NCBI RefSeq assembly: GCF_000420645.1
Contig: NZ_ATVI01000008.1
Location: 310,001-374,000 of the forward strand
DNA length: 64,000 nt
Direction of reading: 5' to 3'
DNA from: Nevskia ramosa DSM 11499
GTDB lineage: Bacteria; Pseudomonadota; Gammaproteobacteria; Nevskiales; Nevskiaceae
In this document: positions 1-7,762 of the stretch, piece by piece
Numbering within the stretch: the stretch's first letter is position 1
Layout of the letters: the number at the start of each line of letters is the position of its first letter
Notes under the pieces: generated by a model
Told to the model about the DNA's origin: nothing
What the model saw: only the letters and a program-made list of their open reading frames with translations
Databases searched by the model: none
Made by a program: the position numbers and the translations under genes

Positions 1-109
1 GGCAAGCCCCTGCCGCCGTCGGCGCTGCTCCCGTGGGCGGCCGCCCGCTGGATCGACGCTCGAAAGTGCCATTCAAGGCACTTTCGAAAGCGCGCGCCGT
101 TCCAGCCAT
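1..109 (-). CDS. Possible start of a further nas-operon gene, cut by the window edge
   Basis: An ATG at 109-107 overlaps the TGA of the flavoprotein gene (111-109), the same stop-start overlap used by the other genes of this operon. The frame stays open to the window edge and gives about 36 residues beginning MAGTARAFESAL. The peptide is too short and too low in complexity to assign. In nitrate-assimilation operons the next gene is often the nitrate reductase or a siroheme synthase, but nothing seen here proves either. An 11-bp inverted repeat lies inside this frame, so the alternative is that the operon ends here and no gene exists. Confidence 0.25.
   Translation of the reverse strand, partial: MAGTARAFESALNGTFERRSSGRPPTGAAPTAAGAC
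60..87 (-). terminator. Perfect 11-bp hairpin behind the nir operon
   Basis: The arms TCGAAAGTGCC (60-70) and GGCACTTTCGA (77-87) are fully complementary around a 6-nt loop and begin 22 nt after the flavoprotein stop codon. No T-run follows on the minus strand, so intrinsic termination is only possible, not shown. It could also be a processing site, or chance inside a partial gene. Confidence 0.4.
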
Positions 110-1356
110 CATGCTGCCTGGGGCTCGCAGTAACCGCGTCCAAACAGCAGGCGCTGACGCAGCGCGGTGATATCGACGCGCTTCTGCATCAGCTCGAAAT
201 ACCAGGGGCCATCGCTGACTTCGCCGTACAGCACCACGCCGACGATGCAGCCGCCCTTCAGCACCAGACGCTTGTAGACGCCGCGGCCGGGGTCGCGCAG
301 CACCAGATCTTCGCTGTCCTTGTCGCCGATGAAATCGCCGGCCGAGTACAGATCGATACCGGTGACCTTCAGGCGCGTCGCGGTCACCGAACCCGAGTAA
401 CGACGATGGCCGAGGCCGGCGAGATGCGCGGCGCAGACCTTGGCCTGTTCCCACAACGGCGCGACCAGGCCGTAGACGTTCTTGCGGTGCTGCACGCATT
501 CGCCGACGGCGTAGATGCGCGGATCGCTGAGGCTCTGCAGGCTGTCGTCGACGACGATCGCCCGCTCGACATGCAGGCCGGCGGCTTTTGCCAGCTCGAC
601 ATTCGGCCGGATGCCGACCGCCATCACCACCAGGTCGGCAGCGATCTCGCTGCCATCCTTGAACTTGATCGACGTGACTCTTTCGCTGCCGACGATCTCG
701 GCCGTGTTGGCTTCGAGCAGAAAGCGCATGCCGCGCTTTTCGAGAGCTGTCTTCAGCAGCTTCGCCGCCGGCTTGTCGAGCTGGCGTTCCATCAGGCTGT
801 CCATGACGTGGACGACGCTGACATTCATGCCTTGGCGCAGCAGGCCATTCGCCGCTTCGAGCCCGAGCAGACCGCCGCCGATCACCACGGCATGGCGATG
901 ATCGCGGGCTGCCGTCAGCATCGATTCCACATCATGGATATCGCGGAAGGCGATGACGCCGGGCAGCGTGTGGCCGGGCACCGGAATCACGAATGGCCGC
1001 GAGCCGGTGGCGATCAGCAGGCGGTCATAAGGCACTGCGAGGCCGCTGGCAGCGACCACGACCCGGCGCCGGCGATCGATCGCCGTGACCATGTCGCCGG
1101 TGTGCAGCGTGATGTCGTTGCGGGCGTACCAGGCACGATCGTGAGTGACGATGTCCTCGAACACCTTCTCGCCCGCCAGTACTGGCGACAGCAGGATGCG
1201 GTTGTAATTGCCATGCGACTCGGCACCGAACACGGTGATGTCGAAGGCGTCCGGTTCGAGCTTCAGCAACTCCTCGACCGTGCGGATGCCGGACATGCCG
1301 TTACCGATGACGACCAGCTTCGGCCGCTTCTTGCCATCGGCCGCCAGCTCGCTCAC
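109..1356 (-). CDS. FAD/NAD(P)-dependent oxidoreductase, probable nitrate reductase electron-transfer flavoprotein
   Basis: A 415-residue flavoprotein resembling the N-terminal third of NirB and the electron-transfer subunit of assimilatory nitrate reductases. Visible features are an N-terminal FAD-binding GNGMSG motif, ATGSRPFVIP, a second dinucleotide-binding motif VVIGGGLLGLEAA for NAD(P)H, and the C-terminal FAD motif DPRIYAVGEC. It lacks the BFD iron-sulfur and siroheme domains of NirB. The GTG start at 1356 overlaps the nirD stop as GTGA and gives translational coupling; the open frame runs further upstream, but that part is only shadow of nirD. By context it should pass electrons from NAD(P)H to a nitrate reductase encoded beyond the left edge. 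A rubredoxin- or ferredoxin-reductase role is the alternative. Confidence 0.8.
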   Translation of the reverse strand: MSELAADGKKRPKLVVIGNGMSGIRTVEELLKLEPDAFDITVFGAESHGNYNRILLSPVLAGEKVFEDIVTHDRAWYARNDITLHTGDMVTAIDRRRRVVVAASGLAVPYDRLLIATGSRPFVIPVPGHTLPGVIAFRDIHDVESMLTAARDHRHAVVIGGGLLGLEAANGLLRQGMNVSVVHVMDSLMERQLDKPAAKLLKTALEKRGMRFLLEANTAEIVGSERVTSIKFKDGSEIAADLVVMAVGIRPNVELAKAAGLHVERAIVVDDSLQSLSDPRIYAVGECVQHRKNVYGLVAPLWEQAKVCAAHLAGLGHRRYSGSVTATRLKVTGIDLYSAGDFIGDKDSEDLVLRDPGRGVYKRLVLKGGCIVGVVLYGEVSDGPWYFELMQKRVDITALRQRLLFGRGYCEPQAA

Positions 1357-1718
1357 GACGCCCGCACCATGATCGCGCCGTCGTCGCCGCAGGTAACCGC
1401 CCAGGCCTTCACCGACCAGGCCTCGTCTTCCAGGCAGCGGCCGGTCCGCAAGCACAGATGATTCTTGTAGACCGGCGAGGCGACGACCAGCGCTGGCCCG
1501 GTTTCGGTGCTCAGCTCGCCGATCAGGCCGCGGCTGAGCACGTTGGCCTGCGAACGCACATCGAAGTTATCGATCGCGAAGACGCCGTCCTCATCGCCGT
1601 TGGGTGCCACGACCCGAAACACCGCGACCTGCGCCTCACCGACCTTCGCGCAGACGCCGGTGTTCGGCACGATGTCATCGCGATGGCAGACAAAGGTCCA
1701 GCTGGCAGCGTCGGTCAT
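1353..1718 (-). CDS. nirD: Nitrite reductase (NADH) small subunit NirD
   Basis: A 121-residue Rieske-fold protein, near the usual 105-120 residues of NirD. The signature region KNHLCLRTGRCLEDE near the C-terminus aligns with the family, but the Cys-His pairs that hold a [2Fe-2S] cluster are absent, as in typical NirD. Its ATG at 1718 overlaps the nirB stop (ATGA), and its own stop overlaps the start of the flavoprotein gene. With NirB it forms the cytoplasmic NADH-dependent, siroheme-containing nitrite reductase that makes ammonium for assimilation. Confidence 0.93.
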   Translation of the reverse strand: MTDAASWTFVCHRDDIVPNTGVCAKVGEAQVAVFRVVAPNGDEDGVFAIDNFDVRSQANVLSRGLIGELSTETGPALVVASPVYKNHLCLRTGRCLEDEAWSVKAWAVTCGDDGAIMVRAS

Positions 1719-4249
1719 GGCGCTACCTCCAGCTTTTTCTCGAGCGCCGACTTCGGCCGGATCTGGCCGCGCTCGTCGACGAACTGGATGTTGCTGTCGG
1801 CTTCCTTCGAGTTCACGAAATGGCTGAAGCGCTTCAGCGTTTCCGGCGTGGTGATCGCCTTCTTCCACTCGCATTCATAGGTTTCGACCTGGCGCGCCAT
1901 ATCGGCTTCCAGCTCGGCACAAAGGCCCAGCGAATCGTCGATCACCACCTTCTTCACATACGACAAACCGCCTTCGAGATTCTCGATCCAGGTCGCCGTG
2001 CGCTGCAGGCGATCGCCGGTGCGGATGTAGAGCATCAGGAAGCGATCGATCAGCTTGATCAGCGTTTCGTCATCGACATCGCTGGCCAGCAGTTCGGCAT
2101 GACGCGGCTTCATGCCGCCGTTGCCGGCAACGTACAGATTCCATCCCTTCTCGGTGGCGATCACGCCGACGTCCTTGCTCTGCGCTTCGGCGCATTCACG
2201 AGTGCAGCCGGACACTGCCATCTTGATCTTGTGCGGCGAACGCAGGCCGCGGTAACGCTCTTCGATCCTGATCGCCATGGTCACCGAGTCCTGCACGCCA
2301 TAGCGGCACCAGGTGCTGCCGACGCAGGACTTCACCGTGCGCAGGCTCTTGCCATAGGCGTGGCCGGACTCGAAACCGGCGGCGACCAGCGCGCCCCAGA
2401 TCTCCGGCAACTGCTCGACCCGCGCGCCGAACAGATCGATGCGCTGGCCGCCGGTGATCTTGGTGTACAGGCCGTAGTCCTTGGCCACCTGGCCGATGAC
2501 GATCAGCTTGTCCGGCGTGATCTCGCCGCCCGGAATGCGCGGCACCACCGAGTAAGTGCCGTCCTTCTGGATGTTGGCGAGGTAGTAGTCGTTGGTGTCC
2601 TGCACCGAGGCATGCTTGGGCTTCAGCACGTGCTCGTTCCAGCAGCTGGCGAGAATCGAGGCCACGGTCGGCTTGCAGACATCGCAGCCGCGGCCCTTGC
2701 CGTGAGCGAGGATGGTTTCATCGAAGGTCTTCTGACCGCCGACCTTGACCAGATGGAACAGCTCCTGGCGCGAGTGCGCGAAGTGTTCGCAGAGATGGTT
2801 CAGCACCAGCACGCCGCTCTTCTTCAGTTCGGCATCGAGCACCTGCTTGACCAGCGGCAGACAGCCGCCGCAACTGGTCGCCGCCTTGGTGCATTTCTTC
2901 AGCGCTCCAAGGCTGGTGGCGCCGCCTTCGATCGCGGAACAGAGATCGCCTTTCGACACGTTGTTGCAGGAACAGATCGACGCCGTCGCCGGCAGCATGT
3001 CGATGCCGATGCCTTTGGCGCCGCCTTCGACACTCGGCAGGATCAGCGATTCCGGCTGCGCCGGCAGCGGAATGCCGTTCAGGGCCATCTGCAGCAGGGT
3101 GCCGTAGTCGTTGGCTTCACCGACCAGCACCGCGCCGATCAGCAGCTTGCCGTCGGCGGTCACCACCAGCTTCTTGTAGTGACCGGCGACATCGTCGTTG
3201 AACAGATAGGTGAGGCTGCCCGGCGTCGTGCCCTGGGCATCGCCGATCGAGGCGACATCGACACCGAGCAGCTTCAGCTTGGTGCTCATGTCGGCGCCGT
3301 TGAACTGCGGCGCAGCCGCTGCCTCGTCACCGGCAATGATCTGCTTGGCGACGATGCGCGCCATGTCGTAACCGGGTGCGACCAGACCAAAGATCTTGCC
3401 GTTCCACAGCGCGCATTCGCCGATCGCGTAGATGCTTGGATCGGAGGTCTTGCACTGGTTGTCGATCAGGATGCCGCCGCGCTCGCCGCGGATCAGGCCG
3501 GCGACTCTGGCCAGTTCATCGCGCGGCCGGATGCCGGCCGAGAAGACGATCATGTCGGTCTGCAACTGGCTGCCATCGGCGAACTTCATCGCATGGCGGC
3601 CACCGACGCCGAGGCCGGCACCATCGGTGATTTCCAGCGTGTTCTTGCCGGTGTGCACCTGCACGCCCATCGCTTCGATCTTGCGCCGCAGCAGGCGCCC
3701 GCCCATGTCATCGACCTGCACGGTCATCAGGCGCGGTGCGAACTCGACGACGTGCGTCTGCAGGCCCATGTCCTTCAGCGCCTTCGCGCATTCCAGGCCC
3801 AGCAGGCCACCGCCGACGACGACGCCGACCTTGGACTTCTTGCCCCACTCGGTCATCGCTTCCAGATCTTCGATCGTGCGATAGACCAGGCAGCCGTTGC
3901 GATCACGGCCGGTGACCGGCGGCACGAACGGATAGGAGCCGGTGGCCAGCACCAGCTGGTCGTAGGGCACGGTTTCGCCATCTTCGAGCTGCACCAGCTT
4001 GGCAGCGCGGTCGATGCCCACCGCCTTGGCGTTGAGCTTGAGCGTGATGTTGGCGCGATCGAAGAAGCCCGGCGCGACCAGCGACAGATCGTCTGCGGTC
4101 TTGCCGCTGAAGAATTCCGACAGGTGCACGCGATCGTAGGCCGGGCGCGGTTCTTCGCAGAGCACGGTGATCGATAGATGCGGAACGTCGGCCAGCTCTT
4201 CAAGCAGCTTGTGGCCAACCATGCCGTTGCCGATGACGACGAGTTTCAT
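1715..4249 (-). CDS. nirB: Nitrite reductase (NADH) large subunit NirB
   Basis: An 844-residue protein, full length for NirB. Residues 1-310 hold the FAD/NADH domain (GNGMVG, ATGSYPFVPP, GVVVGGGLLGLE, SIYAIGECAL). A BFD-type [2Fe-2S] domain follows with Cys426, Cys428, Cys460 and Cys463. The C-terminal nitrite/sulfite reductase domain carries the four 4Fe-4S/siroheme ligands Cys642, Cys648, Cys682 and Cys686 in the motifs SCVGSTWCRYG and VSGCTRECAE. It reduces nitrite to ammonium in the cytoplasm with electrons from NADH. It lies 68 bp downstream of the transporter gene and is translationally coupled to nirD. Expression is probably set by the sigma-54 promoter and ANTAR-type leader upstream of the transporter gene. 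Confidence 0.97.
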   Translation of the reverse strand: MKLVVIGNGMVGHKLLEELADVPHLSITVLCEEPRPAYDRVHLSEFFSGKTADDLSLVAPGFFDRANITLKLNAKAVGIDRAAKLVQLEDGETVPYDQLVLATGSYPFVPPVTGRDRNGCLVYRTIEDLEAMTEWGKKSKVGVVVGGGLLGLECAKALKDMGLQTHVVEFAPRLMTVQVDDMGGRLLRRKIEAMGVQVHTGKNTLEITDGAGLGVGGRHAMKFADGSQLQTDMIVFSAGIRPRDELARVAGLIRGERGGILIDNQCKTSDPSIYAIGECALWNGKIFGLVAPGYDMARIVAKQIIAGDEAAAAPQFNGADMSTKLKLLGVDVASIGDAQGTTPGSLTYLFNDDVAGHYKKLVVTADGKLLIGAVLVGEANDYGTLLQMALNGIPLPAQPESLILPSVEGGAKGIGIDMLPATASICSCNNVSKGDLCSAIEGGATSLGALKKCTKAATSCGGCLPLVKQVLDAELKKSGVLVLNHLCEHFAHSRQELFHLVKVGGQKTFDETILAHGKGRGCDVCKPTVASILASCWNEHVLKPKHASVQDTNDYYLANIQKDGTYSVVPRIPGGEITPDKLIVIGQVAKDYGLYTKITGGQRIDLFGARVEQLPEIWGALVAAGFESGHAYGKSLRTVKSCVGSTWCRYGVQDSVTMAIRIEERYRGLRSPHKIKMAVSGCTRECAEAQSKDVGVIATEKGWNLYVAGNGGMKPRHAELLASDVDDETLIKLIDRFLMLYIRTGDRLQRTATWIENLEGGLSYVKKVVIDDSLGLCAELEADMARQVETYECEWKKAITTPETLKRFSHFVNSKEADSNIQFVDERGQIRPKSALEKKLEVAP

Positions 4250-4317
4250 GGTGAGTCTCTTGTTATTGGTCGTGTTGCTCGACTACTTCCCCGCAGCGGA
4301 GGAAGGAGCCTTGTTTC

Positions 4318-5688
4318 TCAAGCCGCCAGCGCCTGCTGCTCTGCCACCGCCTGACGCTCGGCCACCGCCTGCTCGAACAGCTGCTGCTCGCGGGTCTTGT
4401 GTTCGGCGGTGAAGCGCACCGCGATGGCGCAGACCGCAGACACCGTGACCAGGCCGCCGAGGATCAGCAGGCAGCTCTGGGTGTTCGGCGAAGCCTTCAT
4501 CAGGAAGCCCGCTGCCACCGCGCCGACATTGCCGCCGGCGCCGATGATTCCAGCGACACCGCCGAGCGCGTTGCGATCGATGAACGGCACCAGCGCGTAG
4601 GTCGCGCCGCAGGCCATATGGGTGAACAGGCCGAAGGTCAGCATCGCGACGATAGCGATGGCGACGTGATCCATCTGCGCCCACCACAGCAGGCCCAGAC
4701 CCTCACCGACCATCAGCACGAACAGCAGCAGGGTGCGGCCATCGAGGCCCTTGACCCTGGCGATGCGATCGCTGGCGATGCCGCCCAGCGCACGCGCGAA
4801 CAGCGCCAGCAGGCCGAAGGTGCCGGCCGCGAAACCCGCGGCTTTCAAGCTGAGGCCGAAGCGCTCGACGTAGTACAGCGCCGCCACGTTGTGGATGAAG
4901 ATCTCGACGCCGAAGCAGGCGCCGTAGGTGACGAACAGCAGCCAGACGCGATAGTTGCCGCAGGCGCGCTTGAAGCTGGTCATGCCAACCTTCTTGCCGG
5001 TGTCCGGCATCAGGCCGGTGGCGCGCAGGGTGTCGTAATTGCCGGCCGGGCAATCCTGGGTGAACGTCCAGTAGGCCCAGGCCATCACCAGCATCAGCAC
5101 GCCCGGCACCAGCAGGGCGATGCGCCAGCCACCGGCCTGCTCGACACCGAACAGCGCCAGCGCCACGACGATCAGCGGCATCAGCGTCTGCGTCGCACCG
5201 CCACCGGAGTTGCCCCAGCCAGCGGCGGCCGCGTTCGCGGTGCCGACCACGTTCGGCGCGAACATCACGCTGGTGTGGTACTGCGTGATCACGAAGCTGG
5301 CGCCGATCGCACCGATCGCCAGGCGGAAGAACAGGAAGCTTTCATAGCTCTGCGCGGAAGCCACGCCGAACACCGGGATGGCACCGAACAGCAGCAGGCC
5401 GGTGTAGGCCTTGCGCGGGCCGTAGCGATCGCAGAGCGGGCCGATGACCAGGCGCACCAGGATGGTGACCGCGACGGCCGCGATGTTGATGTTGGCGATC
5501 TGGTCCTTGGTCAGCCCGAACTCGCCCTTGATGATCGGCATCAACGGGGCGCAGGCAAACCAGGCGAAGAAGCAGACGAAGAACGCCATCCAGGTCAGAT
5601 GGAAGGCGCGCATGGCGGGGGAGGAGAAGTCGCTGAGTGCGACTTTGGTTGCCTTGGCGAGATAGGCGGGAGACGTGGGAACGGACAT
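4318..5688 (-). CDS. Nitrate/nitrite MFS transporter, NarK/NasA family
   Basis: A 456-residue protein of the major facilitator superfamily with about twelve hydrophobic segments. Both nitrate signatures of the nitrate/nitrite porter family are visible: GWGNSGGGATQ in the middle of the protein and GAGGNVGAVAAG near the C-terminal half, plus the MFS loop motif DRYGPRKA. The start at 5688 is chosen because it is preceded by TTGGAG at good spacing; the longer open frame to 5766 runs through the leader RNA structures and is not likely translated. It imports nitrate (and perhaps nitrite) across the inner membrane for the nirBD products. It is the first gene of the operon and carries the leader. Confidence 0.93.
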   Translation of the reverse strand: MSVPTSPAYLAKATKVALSDFSSPAMRAFHLTWMAFFVCFFAWFACAPLMPIIKGEFGLTKDQIANINIAAVAVTILVRLVIGPLCDRYGPRKAYTGLLLFGAIPVFGVASAQSYESFLFFRLAIGAIGASFVITQYHTSVMFAPNVVGTANAAAAGWGNSGGGATQTLMPLIVVALALFGVEQAGGWRIALLVPGVLMLVMAWAYWTFTQDCPAGNYDTLRATGLMPDTGKKVGMTSFKRACGNYRVWLLFVTYGACFGVEIFIHNVAALYYVERFGLSLKAAGFAAGTFGLLALFARALGGIASDRIARVKGLDGRTLLLFVLMVGEGLGLLWWAQMDHVAIAIVAMLTFGLFTHMACGATYALVPFIDRNALGGVAGIIGAGGNVGAVAAGFLMKASPNTQSCLLILGGLVTVSAVCAIAVRFTAEHKTREQQLFEQAVAERQAVAEQQALAA

Positions 5689-5716
5689 GGTTGCTCCAAT
5701 GGATAACGTGAGTTCT

Positions 5717-5771
5717 GCGGTCGCCATTGGCCGCCAAGAGATGCTCACGTGATCGCCGTTAACCACGTGAG
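5717..5771 (-). promoter_or_regulatory. Tandem ANTAR-type stem-loops in the narK-nirBD leader
   Basis: Stem-loop P1 has arms CTCACGTG (5771-5764) and CACGTGAG (5751-5744), extended by G-U, U-A and U-G pairs, and closes on the hexaloop AACGGC. After 9 nt, P2 has GCGG/CCGC arms, one C-A mismatch, a closing C-G pair and the hexaloop AATGGC (5728-5723). Both loops have A at position 1 and G at position 4, the rule known for ANTAR-protein RNA targets. P1 starts almost exactly at the start site predicted from the sigma-54 element. Unlike the other three leaders here, no T-run terminator follows before the ATG at 5688. Confidence 0.75.
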
Positions 5772-5780
5772 TCTGTCGGT

Positions 5781-5796
5781 AGCAAAGGCTGTGCCG
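5781..5796 (-). promoter_or_regulatory. Sigma-54 (-24/-12) promoter of narK-nirBD
   Basis: The minus strand reads CGGCACAGCCTTTGCT, with GG at -24 (5795-5794) and GC at -12 (5783-5782) at the exact 12-nt register of RpoN promoters. The predicted start is near 5770, at the foot of stem-loop P1. Confidence 0.75.
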
Positions 5797-5880
5797 TTTC
5801 TTTACGGCCTGTTCAATCAGGGGCTTGCAAGCGGATTCGCGGTTTTTCGCAGCGCACGGCGCCCAACAACGGTGCGCAGT

Positions 5881-5908
5881 CCGGTGCGGCTTGATCGTCT
5901 TGCACCGG
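5881..5908. repeat. 7-bp inverted repeat between the porin gene and the narK promoter
   Basis: CCGGTGC (5881-5887) and GCACCGG (5902-5908) face each other across 14 nt, and a further GGTGC stands at 5871. The element lies about 100 bp upstream of the narK sigma-54 promoter, where an enhancer site for an NtrC-type activator would sit, and also just behind the porin stop codon. It does not match the known NtrC dyad orientation and has no T-run, so its role is open. Confidence 0.35.
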
Positions 5909-5945
5909 AACGGACGAGCCGTTTTGGGTCGTGCTCATCGGGCGC

Positions 5946-7244
5946 TCAGAACTTGTATTCGGCGTACAGCCAGCCGCGCTTGACGTTGCTGGCCTGGCCG
6001 GCAACCACCGGAAATTCATCAGCGAAATAGGCCGCGAACTTGGCGAACACGGTGAGGTTGGCGAGCACCGGATAGCTGGCCAGCAGATCGACTTCATTGC
6101 CGTAATGCGCGCCGCCGGTATCCGCCGAGAAGTCGTGATAGACGGCGGTCAGGCTGGTCTTGGCTACCGTCGCGCAGGCCGAGGCATAGAGACGATGCAG
6201 GCCACCCACCGGCGTGATCAGGAACTGATCGGCCCAGCCGTCGAAGGCATGCGTCGTCGCCAATGGCGTCTGGAAGCTGGAGATGCCGTTGCCGCCCAGG
6301 GCTTCATAACCCGCCGTTGCCTTGAGCATCTTCCAGCCGACCGCGGCTTCGGCAAGGCCGTAGCGCATGTCGTGATCCGGCGAGCCGCGCCAGCCTTGCT
6401 GGATCGCGTATTCCAGCGAGTAGCCGAGCGTGAAGGCTTGCACCGGCACCGTGCCGGTGGCACGCAGGCCATAGGTCTGGTTGTTGTTCAGCAAGCGTCC
6501 GACAGCACCGCCGGGCACCGTGCCGAAGTCCAGGAAGTAGCCGTAGCCGGTCAGCTTCAAGGTCTTGTCGATGACCTGCGTCGACACGTTGATCAGATGG
6601 CCGTCGATGTCGAGACGATCGACATTGCGGCCTTCGATCGCGAAGTTGCGGAACGAGTTGACTCGGTCGAGATGCGCATAGGTGACCGTGGTCTTCGGGA
6701 TCAGGGTGGTGGTCAGCAGCGCGGCATCGAAGGTCTGCTCGTCCTGCCGCCAGGCAACGCCGCCGACAAAGCGCTGGTTGTCGAAATTGATCCGCTGGCG
6801 GCCGTACTTGATCTGCGTTTTCGGCAGGCCGGTATAGCGCAGCCAGGCCTGGTTGACCTCGTGCACCTGGGCATCGGCGATCACCGGATACGTGCTGCGG
6901 CCGTTGCGCAGCGAGTTGTAGCGATCGTCGCCGAGCGTATCGACGCCCTCGTATTCGAGCTGGCCGTCAAGCTCGTTCCAGGCCGCCGTCGTGTAGCCGA
7001 GGCGGACGCGGATGGTCGTCGCTTGCGCGGTGTTTTCGGTGATCGGTGCCGCCAGTGGATCGGACAGATTGAGCGCCTCGTAGCGCAGACGAACATCGAG
7101 ATTGGTCTTGCCGGCGGCCAGCTTCGCTGGCAGATCGGCGAGTGAATCAGTGGCCTGTGCAGCACCACTCAACAGCATCAGTGCGGCGCCTGTTGGAGAA
7201 ATCGTGGCGCGCAGAACCCCCTGCAGCCCCTTGGTTGCAAACAT
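5946..7244 (-). CDS. Outer-membrane porin, Alg_export-like family
   Basis: A 432-residue exported beta-barrel protein. The N-terminus MFATKGLQGVLRATIS with a hydrophobic stretch ending in GAAQA is a signal peptide, and the protein ends in YAEYKF, with the terminal aromatic residue typical of outer-membrane barrels. Alternating amphipathic strands run through the length, as in alginate-export/porin family proteins, which often sit beside nitrate genes. ATG at 7244 is preferred; a GTG three codons upstream (7253) is in frame. It has its own sigma-54 promoter and an attenuated leader, so it should be co-induced with the nitrate operon. It may let nitrate or another anion through the outer membrane; that is inference from context. 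Confidence 0.8.
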   Translation of the reverse strand: MFATKGLQGVLRATISPTGAALMLLSGAAQATDSLADLPAKLAAGKTNLDVRLRYEALNLSDPLAAPITENTAQATTIRVRLGYTTAAWNELDGQLEYEGVDTLGDDRYNSLRNGRSTYPVIADAQVHEVNQAWLRYTGLPKTQIKYGRQRINFDNQRFVGGVAWRQDEQTFDAALLTTTLIPKTTVTYAHLDRVNSFRNFAIEGRNVDRLDIDGHLINVSTQVIDKTLKLTGYGYFLDFGTVPGGAVGRLLNNNQTYGLRATGTVPVQAFTLGYSLEYAIQQGWRGSPDHDMRYGLAEAAVGWKMLKATAGYEALGGNGISSFQTPLATTHAFDGWADQFLITPVGGLHRLYASACATVAKTSLTAVYHDFSADTGGAHYGNEVDLLASYPVLANLTVFAKFAAYFADEFPVVAGQASNVKRGWLYAEYKF

Positions 7245-7288
7245 GGAAAACACCCGTTCGTGAAATTGTTGTTATTGGTGCGGGCAAC

Positions 7289-7411
7289 AAAAAAGGCGCC
7301 CATCACTGCCGACCGAATTCGATCGACAGTGATGGGCGCCTTTACCCATTGTCCGTTGTTCAACCCCACGCGATCCGACCGTCTTTGGCCGCTCCGGAAA
7401 GCGGCTTCCGG
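7289..7411 (-). promoter_or_regulatory. Antitermination leader of the porin gene (two ANTAR stem-loops plus terminator)
   Basis: Reading the minus strand, P1 (7391-7376) has arms CGGCC/GGTCG and hexaloop AAAGAC. P2 (7349-7332) has arms ATGGGT/GCCCAT and hexaloop AAAGGC. Both loops have A1 and G4. The 3' arm of P2 lies inside the 5' arm of an intrinsic terminator: 14 perfect pairs, GGCGCCCATCACTG (7340-7327) with its complement (7308-7295), followed by six T (7294-7289). P2 and the terminator cannot form together. P1 and P2 are 26 nt apart, longer than usual. A further hairpin with arms CCGGAA/TTCCGG lies at 7411-7394. The porin ATG is 45 nt past the T-run. Confidence 0.8.
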
Positions 7412-7445
7412 ACTACGCGAGGCTGTTGTGCTGCGGTTACATAAA

Positions 7446-7462
7446 AGCAATCAACATGCCAA
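7446..7462 (-). promoter_or_regulatory. Sigma-54 promoter of the porin gene
   Basis: The minus strand reads TTGGCATGTTGATTGCT, with GG at 7460-7459 and GC at 7448-7447 in exact -24/-12 register. The predicted start near 7435 leaves a leader of about 190 nt that contains the attenuator. Confidence 0.8.
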
Positions 7463-7762
7463 GGGCTGACCCTCTATCGTTGTCGGCAACGGCTGGACCG
7501 CGCTGAAACGCTTGCTGCAGCGATATTTCACTATGTTTTCACAATCGAAGAAAATGGAGTTCTACAGCGACTCCAACGAGCAGGATGGCGGCGTTCGAGA
7601 ACTCCCGACGCGTCTTCGTGGTGCGCGAGCGCGAGGATGGTCCGGGCCAGATGCGTGCATTGCACCGTTGCTGAGCGCGTTGACCATCCCGGTGCGAGCA
7701 AGGCCGGCATCCGTGGCGCGTGGCATCGGCAAGAGGCCGTGCAACGCTGCTGCCGATTGGCT

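Noticed and set aside
1353-1718. NirD as a Rieske iron-sulfur protein
   Set aside because: The Cys-His pairs that bind the cluster are missing; it belongs to the cluster-free NirD group.
1604-4177. 857-codon open frame on the plus strand opposite nirB
   Set aside because: It mirrors nirB, has the Ala/Asp/His/Gln-rich composition of antisense frames in GC-rich DNA, and shows no domain. The same reasoning rejects the long opposite frames at 10605-12749, 52988-54895, 30342-31529 and 46927-48258.
4399-5706. 435-codon plus-strand frame opposite the nitrate transporter
   Set aside because: It is rich in Asp, Gln, His and Arg with no hydrophobic or known motif, and is fully explained as the shadow of the transporter gene.
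7651-7670. GTGCATTGCAC palindrome as an NtrC site for the porin promoter
   Set aside because: The half-sites are in the wrong order and spacing for NtrC, and the site is about 200 bp from the promoter.
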